DNA from: CAZHSN01 sp964535125
GTDB lineage: Bacteria > Armatimonadota > HRBIN16
NCBI GenBank assembly: GCA_964535125.1
Contig: CAZHSN010000019.1
Coordinates: 1 to 32,952 of the forward strand
Direction of reading: 5' to 3'
Length of the DNA: 32,952 bases
This document shows positions 15,887-24,011 of this stretch, in pieces. The first letter of the stretch is position 1; every line of letters starts with the position of its first letter. Under the pieces are notes generated by a model. The model had not been told where the DNA came from, did no database searches, and worked only from the letters and a program-made list of their open reading frames with translations. Position numbers and translations under genes: made by a program.

Positions 15887-17008
15887 ATGCTAGACATACA
15901 TACACTTCTGGAACAAGCGCTGGTGCGTCGGGCTGCAGATATTCTGTTGAAGTCCGGACGGTCTCCCATGTTTCGTGTCGATGGGGTGCTGTGCGAGAGT
16001 TCCATGCCGTCCCTGACACCGTCGGACTGCATGGATCTGGCGCGCAGTGTCCTGTACAGCAGCAACCGCGACCGGTTACTCTGCTCCGGTATGTCGCCGG
16101 ACGCCGAGATTGATGTGGACGCGCAACTGAAGCAGTTGAAAGAGATGCAGGAGTTGGACACGGTGTTCACCATTCCGTGTGTCGCCAGAGTGCGCGCCAA
16201 TCTGTTCTTGCATCGCGCCACGATGGGGATCGTCCTGCGTGTAGTGCCGTTGACCGCACCGACCATCGCCAGCGCCAATCTCCCTGCAGTACTGCATGAG
16301 ATGGTTCAGCGTCCGCAGGGACTGGTGCTGATCTCCGGACCTACCGGCAGCGGCAAGACAACCACGCTGGCCGCGTTGATTGAGGAGATCAACCAGACAC
16401 GTGCGGCCAATATCGTCACCATTGAAGATCCCATCGAGTATGTCTTTGAGGACAAGCGCAGTGTGGTGCTGCAGCGGGAGGTGGGGACCGATAACGCCTC
16501 TTTTGACAGTGCGTTACGCAGCGTGCTGCGTCAGAACCCCGATGTGATCGCCGTGGGTGAACTGCGGGACGCACGGGCGATCCGCACCGCGTTGACGGCT
16601 GCCGAATTGGGACACCTGGTACTGGCCACCGTGCATACAGCATCTGCCACAGCGTGTGTGCGCAGATTGATCAATGTGCTTCCTCCGGATGAGCGCGATG
16701 CGGCCATTGGCCAACTGAGCGCCAATCTGCTGTGTGCGGTCTCGCAGCGTCTGGTGAAGCGAAAGGACGGTTCCGGACGTATCCCGGCAGCCGAGGTAAT
16801 GACCGATTCGCCGACGATCCGCAAGCTGATTGACGAGCGCCGGCTGGATGATCTGCACAATGCTGTACGTGACGGTGAGCATTACCATATGTGTACGCTG
16901 AACCAGTCGCTGGAGTCACTGGTGCTGCGTGGGCTGGTCGATGCCGATGATGCGCTGGCGAAGTCACCCAACCCCATGGAACTGAGACAGTTGCTGCGGC
17001 ACGCGTAA
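15887..17008 (+). CDS. pilT: PilT-type type IV pilus retraction ATPase
   Basis: The 373-residue AAA-like hexameric ATPase disassembles type IV pili at the inner membrane and powers twitching. The N-terminal PAS-like domain covers about 1-125. Walker A is GPTGSGKT (151-158). The Asp box includes IVTIEDPIEYVF. Walker B is DVIAVGELRD (219-228), where E225 would be the catalytic glutamate. The His box is HLVLATVHT (243-251). Compared with usual PilT, the region before the arginine-rich strand carries extra charged residues (about 71-95, DAEIDVDAQLKQLKEMQ). It has no pilus neighbours and faces the tRNA cluster divergently. A weak GGCAGG lies before the ATG. PilU or a PilT2 paralog is the main alternative; PilB is unlikely because the large N-terminal domain is absent. 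Confidence 0.9.
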   Translation: MLDIHTLLEQALVRRAADILLKSGRSPMFRVDGVLCESSMPSLTPSDCMDLARSVLYSSNRDRLLCSGMSPDAEIDVDAQLKQLKEMQELDTVFTIPCVARVRANLFLHRATMGIVLRVVPLTAPTIASANLPAVLHEMVQRPQGLVLISGPTGSGKTTTLAALIEEINQTRAANIVTIEDPIEYVFEDKRSVVLQREVGTDNASFDSALRSVLRQNPDVIAVGELRDARAIRTALTAAELGHLVLATVHTASATACVRRLINVLPPDERDAAIGQLSANLLCAVSQRLVKRKDGSGRIPAAEVMTDSPTIRKLIDERRLDDLHNAVRDGEHYHMCTLNQSLESLVLRGLVDADDALAKSPNPMELRQLLRHA

Positions 17009-17027
17009 GCGCCTCGCAGCACATCAG

Positions 17028-17065
17028 ATGCAACAGGGCGGCCCCTCCGGGCCGCCCTGTTGCAT
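17028..17065. terminator. Perfect 17-bp hairpin between pilT and the ANTAR regulator
   Basis: Bases 17028-17044 and 17049-17065 pair without a mismatch around a CTCC loop, with a GGGCGGCCC core. It sits 19 bases beyond the pilT stop and 33 bases beyond the convergent regulator stop, so it can act on both. No T-run follows on either strand, so release may rest on the stem alone. Confidence 0.65.
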
Positions 17066-17098
17066 TGGTATAGCTTCAGTTGCTTTCTATGAGAGCAG

Positions 17099-17677
17099 CT
17101 ACATCAAGTCGGATGCGGTGATAATGGATTCTGCGATGTCACGCATCTTCTTGCCCTGGCTGCGCGCCTGAAAATGGATCTTTTTAAAAGCGTCCTCTTC
17201 CGAAAGGTTGAGCCGCCGCATCAGAATACCTTTCGCGCGTTCGATGATCTTACGGGTTTCCAGCGCTTCGCGCAGATCGTCCACCTCGCGTGAACGGGCC
17301 TGAGCTTCCTGAAAGCGTTTCATCGCCACTTCCAAGGCCGGCCCCAGGTCGTCCTTTCGGAAGGGCTTCATCAGGTAACCAAAAGCGCCCAAGTCCGAGG
17401 CGGCGGTGACGAATTCCTCGTTACTGTGAGCGGTGAGGAAAACAATCGCGCAGGGCCATTGCGACGCGATCCTGCGAGCGGCCTCAATTCCGCCAAGTTC
17501 GGGCATCTCGATGTCCATGATGATCAGGTCGGGCTTATGCGTCTCGGCCAGCTCTACGGCTTGCAGGCCATCCTGGGCCTCTCCGATAACCTGGTGACCC
17601 AGACTGGTAAGCCGGGCCCGAAGCATCTCCCGGAACAGGTTGTCATCATCAGCGATGAGTATGCGATGTTGTGACAT
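17099..17677 (-). CDS. ANTAR-domain response regulator
   Basis: The 192-residue protein joins an N-terminal receiver domain to a C-terminal RNA-binding ANTAR domain, as in NasT and AmiR. Phosphorylation would occur on D55 in LIIMDIEMP, with acidic D10-D12 and K104 (LMKPF) completing the receiver site. The ANTAR domain (about 138-188) has the usual ERAKGILMRRLNLSEEDAF core. Such proteins bind paired stem-loops in leader RNAs and prevent transcription termination, typically when phosphorylated. No partner kinase adjoins it; the orphan kinase at 5732-6814 is a possible one. A GAGG site lies nine bases before the ATG. Its own 155-base upstream region, after tRNA-Arg, has several inverted repeats. 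Confidence 0.93.
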   Translation of the reverse strand: MSQHRILIADDDNLFREMLRARLTSLGHQVIGEAQDGLQAVELAETHKPDLIIMDIEMPELGGIEAARRIASQWPCAIVFLTAHSNEEFVTAASDLGAFGYLMKPFRKDDLGPALEVAMKRFQEAQARSREVDDLREALETRKIIERAKGILMRRLNLSEEDAFKKIHFQARSQGKKMRDIAESIITASDLM

Positions 17678-17720
17678 TCGGTGTGACCTCGTCCGGTTCT
17701 CTGCAGATATCGCCCGGGAA

Positions 17721-17743
17721 CTGATAACAGCTCACGGTATCAG
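17721..17743. repeat. Inverted repeat in the leader of the ANTAR regulator
   Basis: CTGATA and TATCAG flank 11 bases. Two further dyads lie upstream in the same leader: CGCC/GGCG around a TGTT loop at 17761-17772, and GACACACT/AGTGTGTC (17772-17779 and 17807-17814) with a long loop. They may fold the RNA between tRNA-Arg and the regulator. No canonical pair of hexaloops with A1 and G4 was found. Confidence 0.35.
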
Positions 17744-17832
17744 CATGGTACCCGTTCTGGCGCCTGTTGGCGACACACTGACTGGAAGCGGTTAACTTGA
17801 AAATCGAGTGTGTCTGCAGATCAGTGGTTCTC

Positions 17833-17907
17833 TGGCGCCCTCGAGAGGAATCGAACCTCCGCACCCGGCTCCGGAGACCGGTGCTCTATCCACTGAGCTA
17901 CGAGGGC
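17833..17907 (-). tRNA. tRNA-Arg (CCG)
   Basis: On the minus strand GCCCTCG pairs with CGAGGGC. The anticodon stem CCGGT/GCCGG closes the loop CTCCGGA, giving CCG (arginine, CGG codons). D-arm GCTC/GAGC and T-arm GGAGG/CCTCT, with one G-U pair, are present. Discriminator G and CCA are encoded. It lies between mtlD and the ANTAR regulator on the same strand. Confidence 0.96.
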
Positions 17908-17918
17908 GCGCACAGATG

Positions 17919-17948
17919 ATTATAAGTCGCGCGACGCCGGATTGTCAA
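17919..17948 (-). promoter_or_regulatory. Sigma70 promoter of tRNA-Arg
   Basis: TTGACA (17943-17948) and TATAAT (17919-17924) match the consensus perfectly with an 18-base spacer on the minus strand. The promoter fits between the mtlD stop and the tRNA, so tRNA-Arg is expressed independently of mtlD. The downstream regulator may be read from it. Confidence 0.88.
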
Positions 17949-17959
17949 TCGGTACGATG

Positions 17960-19129
17960 TCAGTCAGCCATCTCCCGGTCGCATCGCAATACTGTTTGGT
18001 GCAACGGGTGATCTGCCGGCAGGCCGCATACCTGTTCCAGCACGGCTGCCGCACCGCCCTGCTGGCGGATCTGCTGCAGTTCCCTGGCGGAGGGGTCATC
18101 CGGATGGTTATACCGGAAGGCCGCCGCGATGGCCCGGCACACGGGCACTGCATCACCGCCCATGTCCTGTACCAGTTCTGCAGCCCCTACCAGACGGTCG
18201 TTGCGTCTGAGCTTGCGCATCGGGTCGCGCGCGACCCGCGCGACCGTATCGCCCAGTTCGCGGTTTGAGAACCGCTGCAGCAGGTCCTCATAGTAATGCT
18301 GCTGGTCGGCAGGATCGAATCCGTGCCGCTTGACCAACACAGCGTTGACTTCCGCCATCGCCGCGTCCAAAGCCTGGCGCAGATTGGTGTCTGCCACGGC
18401 CTGCCAGACATACTCATGACCTCTTGGCCATCCTAAGTACCCCAGCAGGGCATGAGCGGCATTGTGAACGAACAGTTTCCGCTCTTCATGCCCCTGAAAG
18501 TTCGCTACCGGTTCCAGCCCCACAATGGCGGGTACGGGAGGCTTCAAGGCTCTGGCGCTGACGGGGAGCCGCTTGTACGCCTCGACGCGCACACCCAGCG
18601 GATCGATGCGCCGTTGTTCGTCCGTGACGACCGGCACCATGCGGCTAACGACGCATAGCGCAAAACCGGTGTGCATATCGATGTGATCCCGCAACTCCGC
18701 AGGCAACGCCTCTATCACCGCGTTACGCAGCAGTACATGGGCATCCATCTGGTTTTCGCAGATCAGTATGTTCAACGGCGTGCGTACGCCCGCCCGCCAT
18801 CGTGCTGCGAGACCCGCAGCCACCGGAGCGCCCAGGCGGGGCAGTATATTCACCCCGACAGCGGTGCAGGCGATCGATGCGTGCACGAACGCCTGTTCGA
18901 TCCCGCTTGTATCGCTGGCCAGCAATGCCCGCACATCAGCCACGGGGATTGACTCAGGCTGCTCCCCCACGATGTGGACTGTATAGGTTTGTTCGGCATT
19001 GAGCGCATCGACCAGCGCTGGGACCGCGTCTATGAATACCGTCTGCATACCGGACTCAAAGAACAGTTGGCCTGTAAATCCGCGTCCGATATTGCCTGCT
19101 CCGAACTGTATCGCCAGTGGTTTATCCAC
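17960..19129 (-). CDS. mtlD: Mannitol-1-phosphate 5-dehydrogenase
   Basis: The 389-residue enzyme interconverts mannitol 1-phosphate and fructose 6-phosphate with NAD in the cytoplasm. The N-terminal dinucleotide fold opens with IQFGAGNIGRGF (7-18). The C-terminal catalytic domain holds the polyol-dehydrogenase signature around ERKLFVHNAAHALLGYLG, where K218 is the likely catalytic lysine and N223 and H227 assist. Length fits the family (about 382). The start is a GTG at 19129 with an AGGAGG site five or six bases away. No mannitol transporter or PTS gene is in the window, so mannitol may be a storage or osmotic product instead of food. A hairpin lies between mutS2 and this gene, so it may be a second cistron or separately initiated. 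Confidence 0.93.
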   Translation of the reverse strand: MDKPLAIQFGAGNIGRGFTGQLFFESGMQTVFIDAVPALVDALNAEQTYTVHIVGEQPESIPVADVRALLASDTSGIEQAFVHASIACTAVGVNILPRLGAPVAAGLAARWRAGVRTPLNILICENQMDAHVLLRNAVIEALPAELRDHIDMHTGFALCVVSRMVPVVTDEQRRIDPLGVRVEAYKRLPVSARALKPPVPAIVGLEPVANFQGHEERKLFVHNAAHALLGYLGWPRGHEYVWQAVADTNLRQALDAAMAEVNAVLVKRHGFDPADQQHYYEDLLQRFSNRELGDTVARVARDPMRKLRRNDRLVGAAELVQDMGGDAVPVCRAIAAAFRYNHPDDPSARELQQIRQQGGAAAVLEQVCGLPADHPLHQTVLRCDREMAD

Positions 19130-19146
19130 GTTGTCCTCCTGTTAGT

Positions 19147-19167
19147 GCGCCCTGCTGACAGGGGCGC
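19147..19167. terminator. GC hairpin between mutS2 and mtlD
   Basis: GCGCCCTG (19147-19154) pairs with CAGGGGCGC (19159-19167) around a CTGA loop with one bulged G. It lies just before the mtlD ribosome site on the same strand. It may partly end mutS2 transcripts or stabilise the mtlD 5' end; no T-run is present. Confidence 0.35.
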
Positions 19168-19179
19168 CTGGCGTTGGTG

Positions 19180-21513
19180 TCATCTCAGCTGAACGATAGT
19201 CACACCGGCTCCGCCTTCATTCGCGTTGGCTTCGTCAAAGCGGCTGACCAGCGGGTGGCCCCGCAAGTGCTGCCGCACCGCCGCACGCAATTGGCCTGTG
19301 CCCTTGCCATGCACTACGCGCACACTCTGATGCCCGGCACGCAGGGCTGTGTCGAGGTATGTATCGAGTTCGATCAGCGCCTCGTCGACCCGCATGCGCC
19401 TCAGATGAATCTCACCGCTGGTGTGAGGTGTATCCGCAGCACTCACATAGCTGGCTGGGCGAACCGCAGCCCCCGCAGCTCCTGGAACGCGCCGGACATT
19501 GGCTGCTGGTACGGTGACCTCCATGACGCCACTTTGCACAATCATCTGGTTTTCGCGTATCCGCAGCACAACTCCCGTGATTCCCATGGAATCCACCCGT
19601 ACCGTGTCACCGATATGGATCTGCTGTTTATCCAGCGGCTGACGTCTGGTTCGGGCGTCTGTGTGGTGCTGAACCTGCCGGGCGGTCTGTTGTATCTGTT
19701 TACGTGCTTCCTGAGCTTCACGGTTCTCCCGAGGCTGGGCACGCAGTGTTCCGTAGGCCTCTTCAGCCTGATGAAGCAGTTCGGCCGCACGTTGTCTGGC
19801 CTCCTGCAACGCCTGGTCGATCATCTGCTGCCGATTCTGTTCCAACGCGTCTCGTGCTTCTTGCAGTTGCTGCCGCAGTGTGTCCGCCTCACGCAGCCGT
19901 GTCTCTGCGGCCGCCTGGGTTTCTCTGACGGCGGCCAACTCCGCCTCCAAACGCTTCATCAGCGTATCGACATCACCTTGTTGTTCGGCCAGCAATGAGC
20001 GCGCCTGCCGGATGACTGACGGCAGGATACCCAGCCGTTCAGCGATGACCAGTGCATGGCTGGAGCCCGGTGAACCGATCTGTAAGCGGTAGGTCGGGCG
20101 CAGTGATTGCGCATCGAATTCCACGGAGGCGTTGCACACGCCGTCCCGCTCATACGCATAGCGCTTCATTTCGCCGTAGTGGCTGGTCGCAAGCACCAGC
20201 GCCTGTTGTTCCAGCAGACGATCCAGAATCGCCTGCGCCAGACAGGCGCCTTCCGCCGGATCGGTGCCTACGCCCAGTTCATCCAGCAGCACCAGCGAGT
20301 CGGCCCCGGCGTCGGGCAGCATGGATGCGATGTTGCGGATATGAGCCGAGAAGGTTGAGAGCGATTGCTGAAGACTCTGCTCATCGCCGATATCGGCGTA
20401 AATCTCGCGCAGCAGAGGGATCTCGGATCCGGCATCGGCAGGTATATACAGCCCGGATAACGCCATCAGACAGAGCAACCCGGCGGTTTTCAGGGCCACC
20501 GTCTTGCCACCGGTATTGGGGCCGGTGATGATGATGATACGCCTACCGGCGTTCAATTCTATGTCGGTTGGCACCACCGGCGGACTCAGCAAGGGGTGGC
20601 GCGCGTTACGCAGCCGCAGCCGGCGTCCTTCCGTAACGGCAGGGGGTTCTGCATGCATCTCGTCACCGAGCAACGCGGCGCCAGCGGCCAGATCGAGCAG
20701 ACCAATCACATCGAGATTACTGCAGAGCGAGACCGCTTGTGCGCCGACCAGTCCTGTGAGGTGCGCCAAAATGCGGTCTTCCTCATTCGCTTCCGCAATA
20801 TGCAGTTCCCGCAACCGGTTGCCGGCATCCACCACATCACGAGGCTCGACAAACACGGTCGCACCGGTCGCGCTGACGTCATGTACGATCCCACCGAATT
20901 GCGTACGGTACTCTGCTTTTACCGGCAGGCAATAACGATCATCGCGCACCGTGATGATCGCCTCCTGCAACATGCCTTGAACACGCTGTGAAGCGAGCAT
21001 AGACTGCAAACGCGCATGAATTCGTGCGTGCACGGCGCGGATCTGGCTGCGCAACCGGTCCAGTTCCGGTGATGCCTGGTCGACCAGTTCATTGTCAGCG
21101 CCGATGCAACGGTGGATCTCTTCCGGCAGGTTGGGGTAGGTGTCCAGCGCCTCCGCCAGATCCCATAGTCGTGGCGCGGCGTTACGGCGCGTGGACAGGA
21201 AACCGCGCAGGCGCCGGATGGCCTCAATGGTATCGGCGATCTGTACCAGGTCATGAGCCGAAAGGAACCCCGACACGCGCGCTTTGGAGACTGCAGCCCG
21301 AATATCACGGATCCCACCCAGTGGCGTCGGTTCTGCGCGCCTGAGCAGATCGCTGGCTTCACGAGTGCGGGTCAGTCGGGCTTGCACTTCCCACATGCTG
21401 TCAGATGGGGTTAGTGCGCACGCACGGCGCAACCCTTCAGCAGTGGCGATGTGCCGTTGCAGACGGGCGCGTATGGCGTCATACTCCAAGACCTGCAGTG
21501 CGTGTTCGTTCAT
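19180..21513 (-). CDS. mutS2: MutS2 endonuclease/ATPase
   Basis: The 777-residue protein belongs to the MutS2 branch, which lacks the mismatch-recognition domain. It acts in suppression of recombination and in rescue of collided ribosomes. Order: core and clamp helices (about 1-310), ATPase with Walker A GPNTGGKT (331-338) and Walker B LLDELGVGTDP (409-419), a coiled coil (about 515-620), a KOW-like region (about 630-670) and a C-terminal Smr nuclease domain (about 700-777). The Smr part has HLRRMRVDEAL, where many relatives have LDLRG, and HGKGTGQLR (735-743). The substituted HLRR could weaken nuclease activity, since the DLRG/LDLR motif is often important. The ATG has no clear ribosome site and lies 40 bases after tRNA-Pro, so the two may share a transcript. 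Confidence 0.95.
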   Translation of the reverse strand: MNEHALQVLEYDAIRARLQRHIATAEGLRRACALTPSDSMWEVQARLTRTREASDLLRRAEPTPLGGIRDIRAAVSKARVSGFLSAHDLVQIADTIEAIRRLRGFLSTRRNAAPRLWDLAEALDTYPNLPEEIHRCIGADNELVDQASPELDRLRSQIRAVHARIHARLQSMLASQRVQGMLQEAIITVRDDRYCLPVKAEYRTQFGGIVHDVSATGATVFVEPRDVVDAGNRLRELHIAEANEEDRILAHLTGLVGAQAVSLCSNLDVIGLLDLAAGAALLGDEMHAEPPAVTEGRRLRLRNARHPLLSPPVVPTDIELNAGRRIIIITGPNTGGKTVALKTAGLLCLMALSGLYIPADAGSEIPLLREIYADIGDEQSLQQSLSTFSAHIRNIASMLPDAGADSLVLLDELGVGTDPAEGACLAQAILDRLLEQQALVLATSHYGEMKRYAYERDGVCNASVEFDAQSLRPTYRLQIGSPGSSHALVIAERLGILPSVIRQARSLLAEQQGDVDTLMKRLEAELAAVRETQAAAETRLREADTLRQQLQEARDALEQNRQQMIDQALQEARQRAAELLHQAEEAYGTLRAQPRENREAQEARKQIQQTARQVQHHTDARTRRQPLDKQQIHIGDTVRVDSMGITGVVLRIRENQMIVQSGVMEVTVPAANVRRVPGAAGAAVRPASYVSAADTPHTSGEIHLRRMRVDEALIELDTYLDTALRAGHQSVRVVHGKGTGQLRAAVRQHLRGHPLVSRFDEANANEGGAGVTIVQLR

Positions 21514-21553
21514 TGTGCTATCAGGCGACCAGGGGAGGTGAGCGGTGGATGGC

Positions 21554-21630
21554 TGGTCGGGGTGGGCGGACTCGAACCGCCGACCTCACGGACCCGAACC
21601 GTGCGCGCTACCAAACTGCGCCACACCCCG
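21554..21630 (-). tRNA. tRNA-Pro (CGG)
   Basis: On the minus strand CGGGGTG pairs with CACCCCG. The anticodon stem CACGG/CCGTG closes the loop TTCGGGT, giving CGG (proline, CCG codons). The D-arm GCGC/GCGC and T-arm GGCGG/CCGCC are intact. Discriminator A and CCA are encoded. A TATACT -10 element lies at 21643-21648 on the same strand. Confidence 0.96.
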
Positions 21631-21642
21631 CGACCGCGGAAC

Positions 21643-21648
21643 AGTATA
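21643..21648 (-). promoter_or_regulatory. -10 element of tRNA-Pro and possibly mutS2
   Basis: TATACT on the minus strand would start transcription about 6 bases before the mature tRNA-Pro 5' end. No -35 consensus is seen at the proper distance. mutS2 follows without a visible promoter of its own. Confidence 0.45.
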
Positions 21649-21706
21649 TCATATGCGTGTGGCTCTCGCTAGAGTCCCCTAGACGTCGCGTTCGGAAAGG
21701 TGCCCT

Positions 21707-23194
21707 GTGAAGATCAGCCGTTTTGGTCTGGTATTGTTGCTGCTGAGCAGCTGTCTTGCTGGTGTGACCGGTTCACCGGAACTACAGCAGGATGGCGAAT
21801 GGTCTCTTCGCGCCGACTCGTTGACATGGATGCGCGGAGACGCCGGCCTCACCGAGGCGCAGGCCTCAGGTGATGTGTTGTTGCTCTCCGGTGTCATGTC
21901 TCTATCGGCTGCGAGTCTGACTACTCGTTTTGACGCTAACGGTTTGCGGCGGGTTCATGCTTCGGACCATGTCCGTCTGCTCACCCCGGAATTGGATATG
22001 CGCGCCACGGAAGTGTATGTCGATGCGAACGAGCAGGGGCGAGTGACACGCGCCGCGTTGACCACGTTGAACGGACGGTTTCGTTCGCTGTATGCACGTG
22101 GTGACCGCGCATCACTGGAGGGCGATACGCTGACCGTTTCGGATGGATGGGTGACCACCTGTGATGAAGCCAGTCCGCACTTTCACCTGACCGCAGGGCG
22201 TTTGACCTACGATGCCGGTACAGGTCGGATTGCCGCTCGGCGCGCCTCTTTGTACGCTGGAAATACCAGGCTGTTTACGCTGCCGTTTATCTCCCAGTCG
22301 ACGCACAGCAGTGAGGGCAACACGCTGCCTGGAGTGGGCTACAGCCCGGCGCGTGGCGTCTCGCTGCGATCCGGATTGAGCGCTGTCGGGCGAGCAGGGC
22401 TTTGGCGGTCGGATATCCGCGTGTACAGTTCCGACCAGACAGAGCTTCAGATGGCGTGGTCATACCGGCTGGGCAGCCAGCGGCGTCATGAACCGCTGCC
22501 ATCGCTGCAACTCGGCGAACGGCGTCGCACCGCGCTGGTGCGGATCATCACGGATGAGTCGGCTCCGTACTCGGGCGAGACCGGTTTTGCCGTGATCGGT
22601 ATGATGAATGCCCCCGTGGATGTACGGGATGCCCCGGCATCCCGCCTGTCGGGTGTCGATGCCGCCATACTCCATCGGCGGGGAACCCCGGCAGGTTCGC
22701 TGCTGATGGATGTTCGGGCCGGGCGACTGGTGGAGTACCCGCAAGGAGGCTGGACAGACCGTGTATCCGGAGCGGTGCGCTGGCGCGCTCCATCGGTCCG
22801 GTTAGGTCCTCAGTTAATGCTGGAAAATGCCTTGGAAGCGCATGCGGCCTCGTATGCGAAAGGGGCAGACAGTCACTGGTTGTGCGGAGAAACAGGCATT
22901 GTCTGGCAGGCCTCTCGTCTGGCAAAGCTGTCACTTGGCCTGACATCGGCCAGCGTCCAAGGCACGCCTCCGCTGCTGTCTGAGCAACTGCGCGTTCGCC
23001 GTTGTCTGATGACGGGGATCCAGCTTACGGGGCCGACGCAGTTTTCTGTGTTGAGCGCATATGACCTGGGGCGCGGACGTATGGAGGAGGCGGTGATCCG
23101 GATGGTGATCAACATGCACTGCCTGAGGCCGGAACTGCAGTACAACACGCGCAGCCGTGATATTCAGGTTGGACTTCAACTCGCGCTGGATTAG
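21707..23194 (+). CDS. LptD/OstA-like outer-membrane assembly protein
   Basis: The 495-residue protein carries an N-terminal export signal (about 1-22) whose LSSC at 13-16 could be a lipobox. An OstA-like beta-jellyroll follows (about 30-190). Its VTTCDEASPHFHLTAGRL (149-166), GRIAARRASLYAGN and FTLPFI strands match LptD-type proteins. The rest (about 200-495) alternates short amphipathic strands and may form an outer-membrane barrel, though it is shorter than classical LptD (over 700). LptD inserts lipopolysaccharide into the outer leaflet. The start is a GTG preceded by GGAAAGG six bases away. No other lpt gene adjoins it. It may be a reduced LptD or a relative moving another lipid. Fold call is moderate, function uncertain. 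Confidence 0.72.
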   Translation: MKISRFGLVLLLLSSCLAGVTGSPELQQDGEWSLRADSLTWMRGDAGLTEAQASGDVLLLSGVMSLSAASLTTRFDANGLRRVHASDHVRLLTPELDMRATEVYVDANEQGRVTRAALTTLNGRFRSLYARGDRASLEGDTLTVSDGWVTTCDEASPHFHLTAGRLTYDAGTGRIAARRASLYAGNTRLFTLPFISQSTHSSEGNTLPGVGYSPARGVSLRSGLSAVGRAGLWRSDIRVYSSDQTELQMAWSYRLGSQRRHEPLPSLQLGERRRTALVRIITDESAPYSGETGFAVIGMMNAPVDVRDAPASRLSGVDAAILHRRGTPAGSLLMDVRAGRLVEYPQGGWTDRVSGAVRWRAPSVRLGPQLMLENALEAHAASYAKGADSHWLCGETGIVWQASRLAKLSLGLTSASVQGTPPLLSEQLRVRRCLMTGIQLTGPTQFSVLSAYDLGRGRMEEAVIRMVINMHCLRPELQYNTRSRDIQVGLQLALD

Positions 23195-23206
23195 CCACGC
23201 GCGCCG

Positions 23207-23233
23207 CAGGGGCGACTGATACAGTCGCCCCTG
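23207..23233. terminator. Perfect 12-bp hairpin between the LptD-like gene and sdhB
   Basis: CAGGGGCGACTG (23207-23218) pairs exactly with its complement (23222-23233) around an ATA loop. It lies between two convergent stops, so it can serve both genes. No T-run follows on either strand. Confidence 0.6.
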
Positions 23234-23240
23234 TCCGTAT

Positions 23241-24011
23241 TCAGCGGGTGACCAGCCGGCGCAGTTTGTTCTTCAACGCCTCTTTGTTCAACTCGGCGAT
23301 GGAGCGGGTCAGCGGAATGTCCTTTGGACACGCCCGTATGCAGTTCTGTGCGTTACCGCATCCGGTCAGTCCGTCCGGTCCGGTCATCACATCCATACGG
23401 TCATCCTCCAGCGTCGCGCCAACGGGATGCAGGTTGAACAGCAGCACCTGTCCGATGGCGGAGGGGCCGATGAACGCCGAGTGCCTGTTGACATTCGGGC
23501 AGGCTTCCAGGCAGCAGCCGCAAGTCATGCATCGGCTGTATTCGTAACGCAGTTCGCGTGTCAGATCATCCATCCGCTGGCCCGGGCCCAGATCGTGCGT
23601 GCCGTCGATCGGTATCCAGGCTTTGATCCGTTTCAGCGTCTCGAACATCGCGGACCGATCCACCACCAGATCCCTTATGACCGGAAATTTGGTCATGGGT
23701 TCCAACGTGATAAATAACGTGTCGCCCTTGCGCTTGCTTACGGAGTCGACCAGAGCGGTGCATGCCTGACAGACTTTTCCATTAACTACCATGGTGCAGG
23801 TGCCGCAGACCTCTTCCAGACAGGCCGCTTCCCATACGGGCGCGGTCGTGCGCTGGCCCTGGATGTTCACCGGGTTGCGGCGCACCTGCATCAGGCACGA
23901 GATAACGTTGCTGTTGGGTATGTAAGGCAGCCGGAACTCCTCCCAATAGGGTTTCGATTCGGCATTCATCTGGCGTCGTATCTTTAGTTGCACATAGTTG
24001 GGGGTGTTCAT
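23241..24011 (-). CDS. sdhB: Succinate dehydrogenase iron-sulfur subunit
   Basis: The 256-residue subunit carries electrons from the flavin of SdhA to the membrane anchor. The [2Fe-2S] ferredoxin-like domain has C64, C69 and C72 in AACLEEVCGTC, and C84. The C-terminal domain has CMTCGCCLEACP (161-172) and CGNAQNCIRACPKDIP (218-233) for the [4Fe-4S] and [3Fe-4S] clusters. Sequence style resembles the Bacillus/epsilonproteobacterial type. The ATG overlaps the sdhA stop in an ATGA, and the gene ends the sdhCAB operon. Direction of use (succinate oxidation or fumarate reduction) cannot be told from sequence, but sdh use fits a respiring cell. Confidence 0.96.
   Translation of the reverse strand: MNTPNYVQLKIRRQMNAESKPYWEEFRLPYIPNSNVISCLMQVRRNPVNIQGQRTTAPVWEAACLEEVCGTCTMVVNGKVCQACTALVDSVSKRKGDTLFITLEPMTKFPVIRDLVVDRSAMFETLKRIKAWIPIDGTHDLGPGQRMDDLTRELRYEYSRCMTCGCCLEACPNVNRHSAFIGPSAIGQVLLFNLHPVGATLEDDRMDVMTGPDGLTGCGNAQNCIRACPKDIPLTRSIAELNKEALKNKLRRLVTR

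Noticed and set aside
19174..19998. 274-codon open frame on the plus strand
   Set aside because: It is antisense to the MutS2 coiled coil and Smr region and has no independent support.
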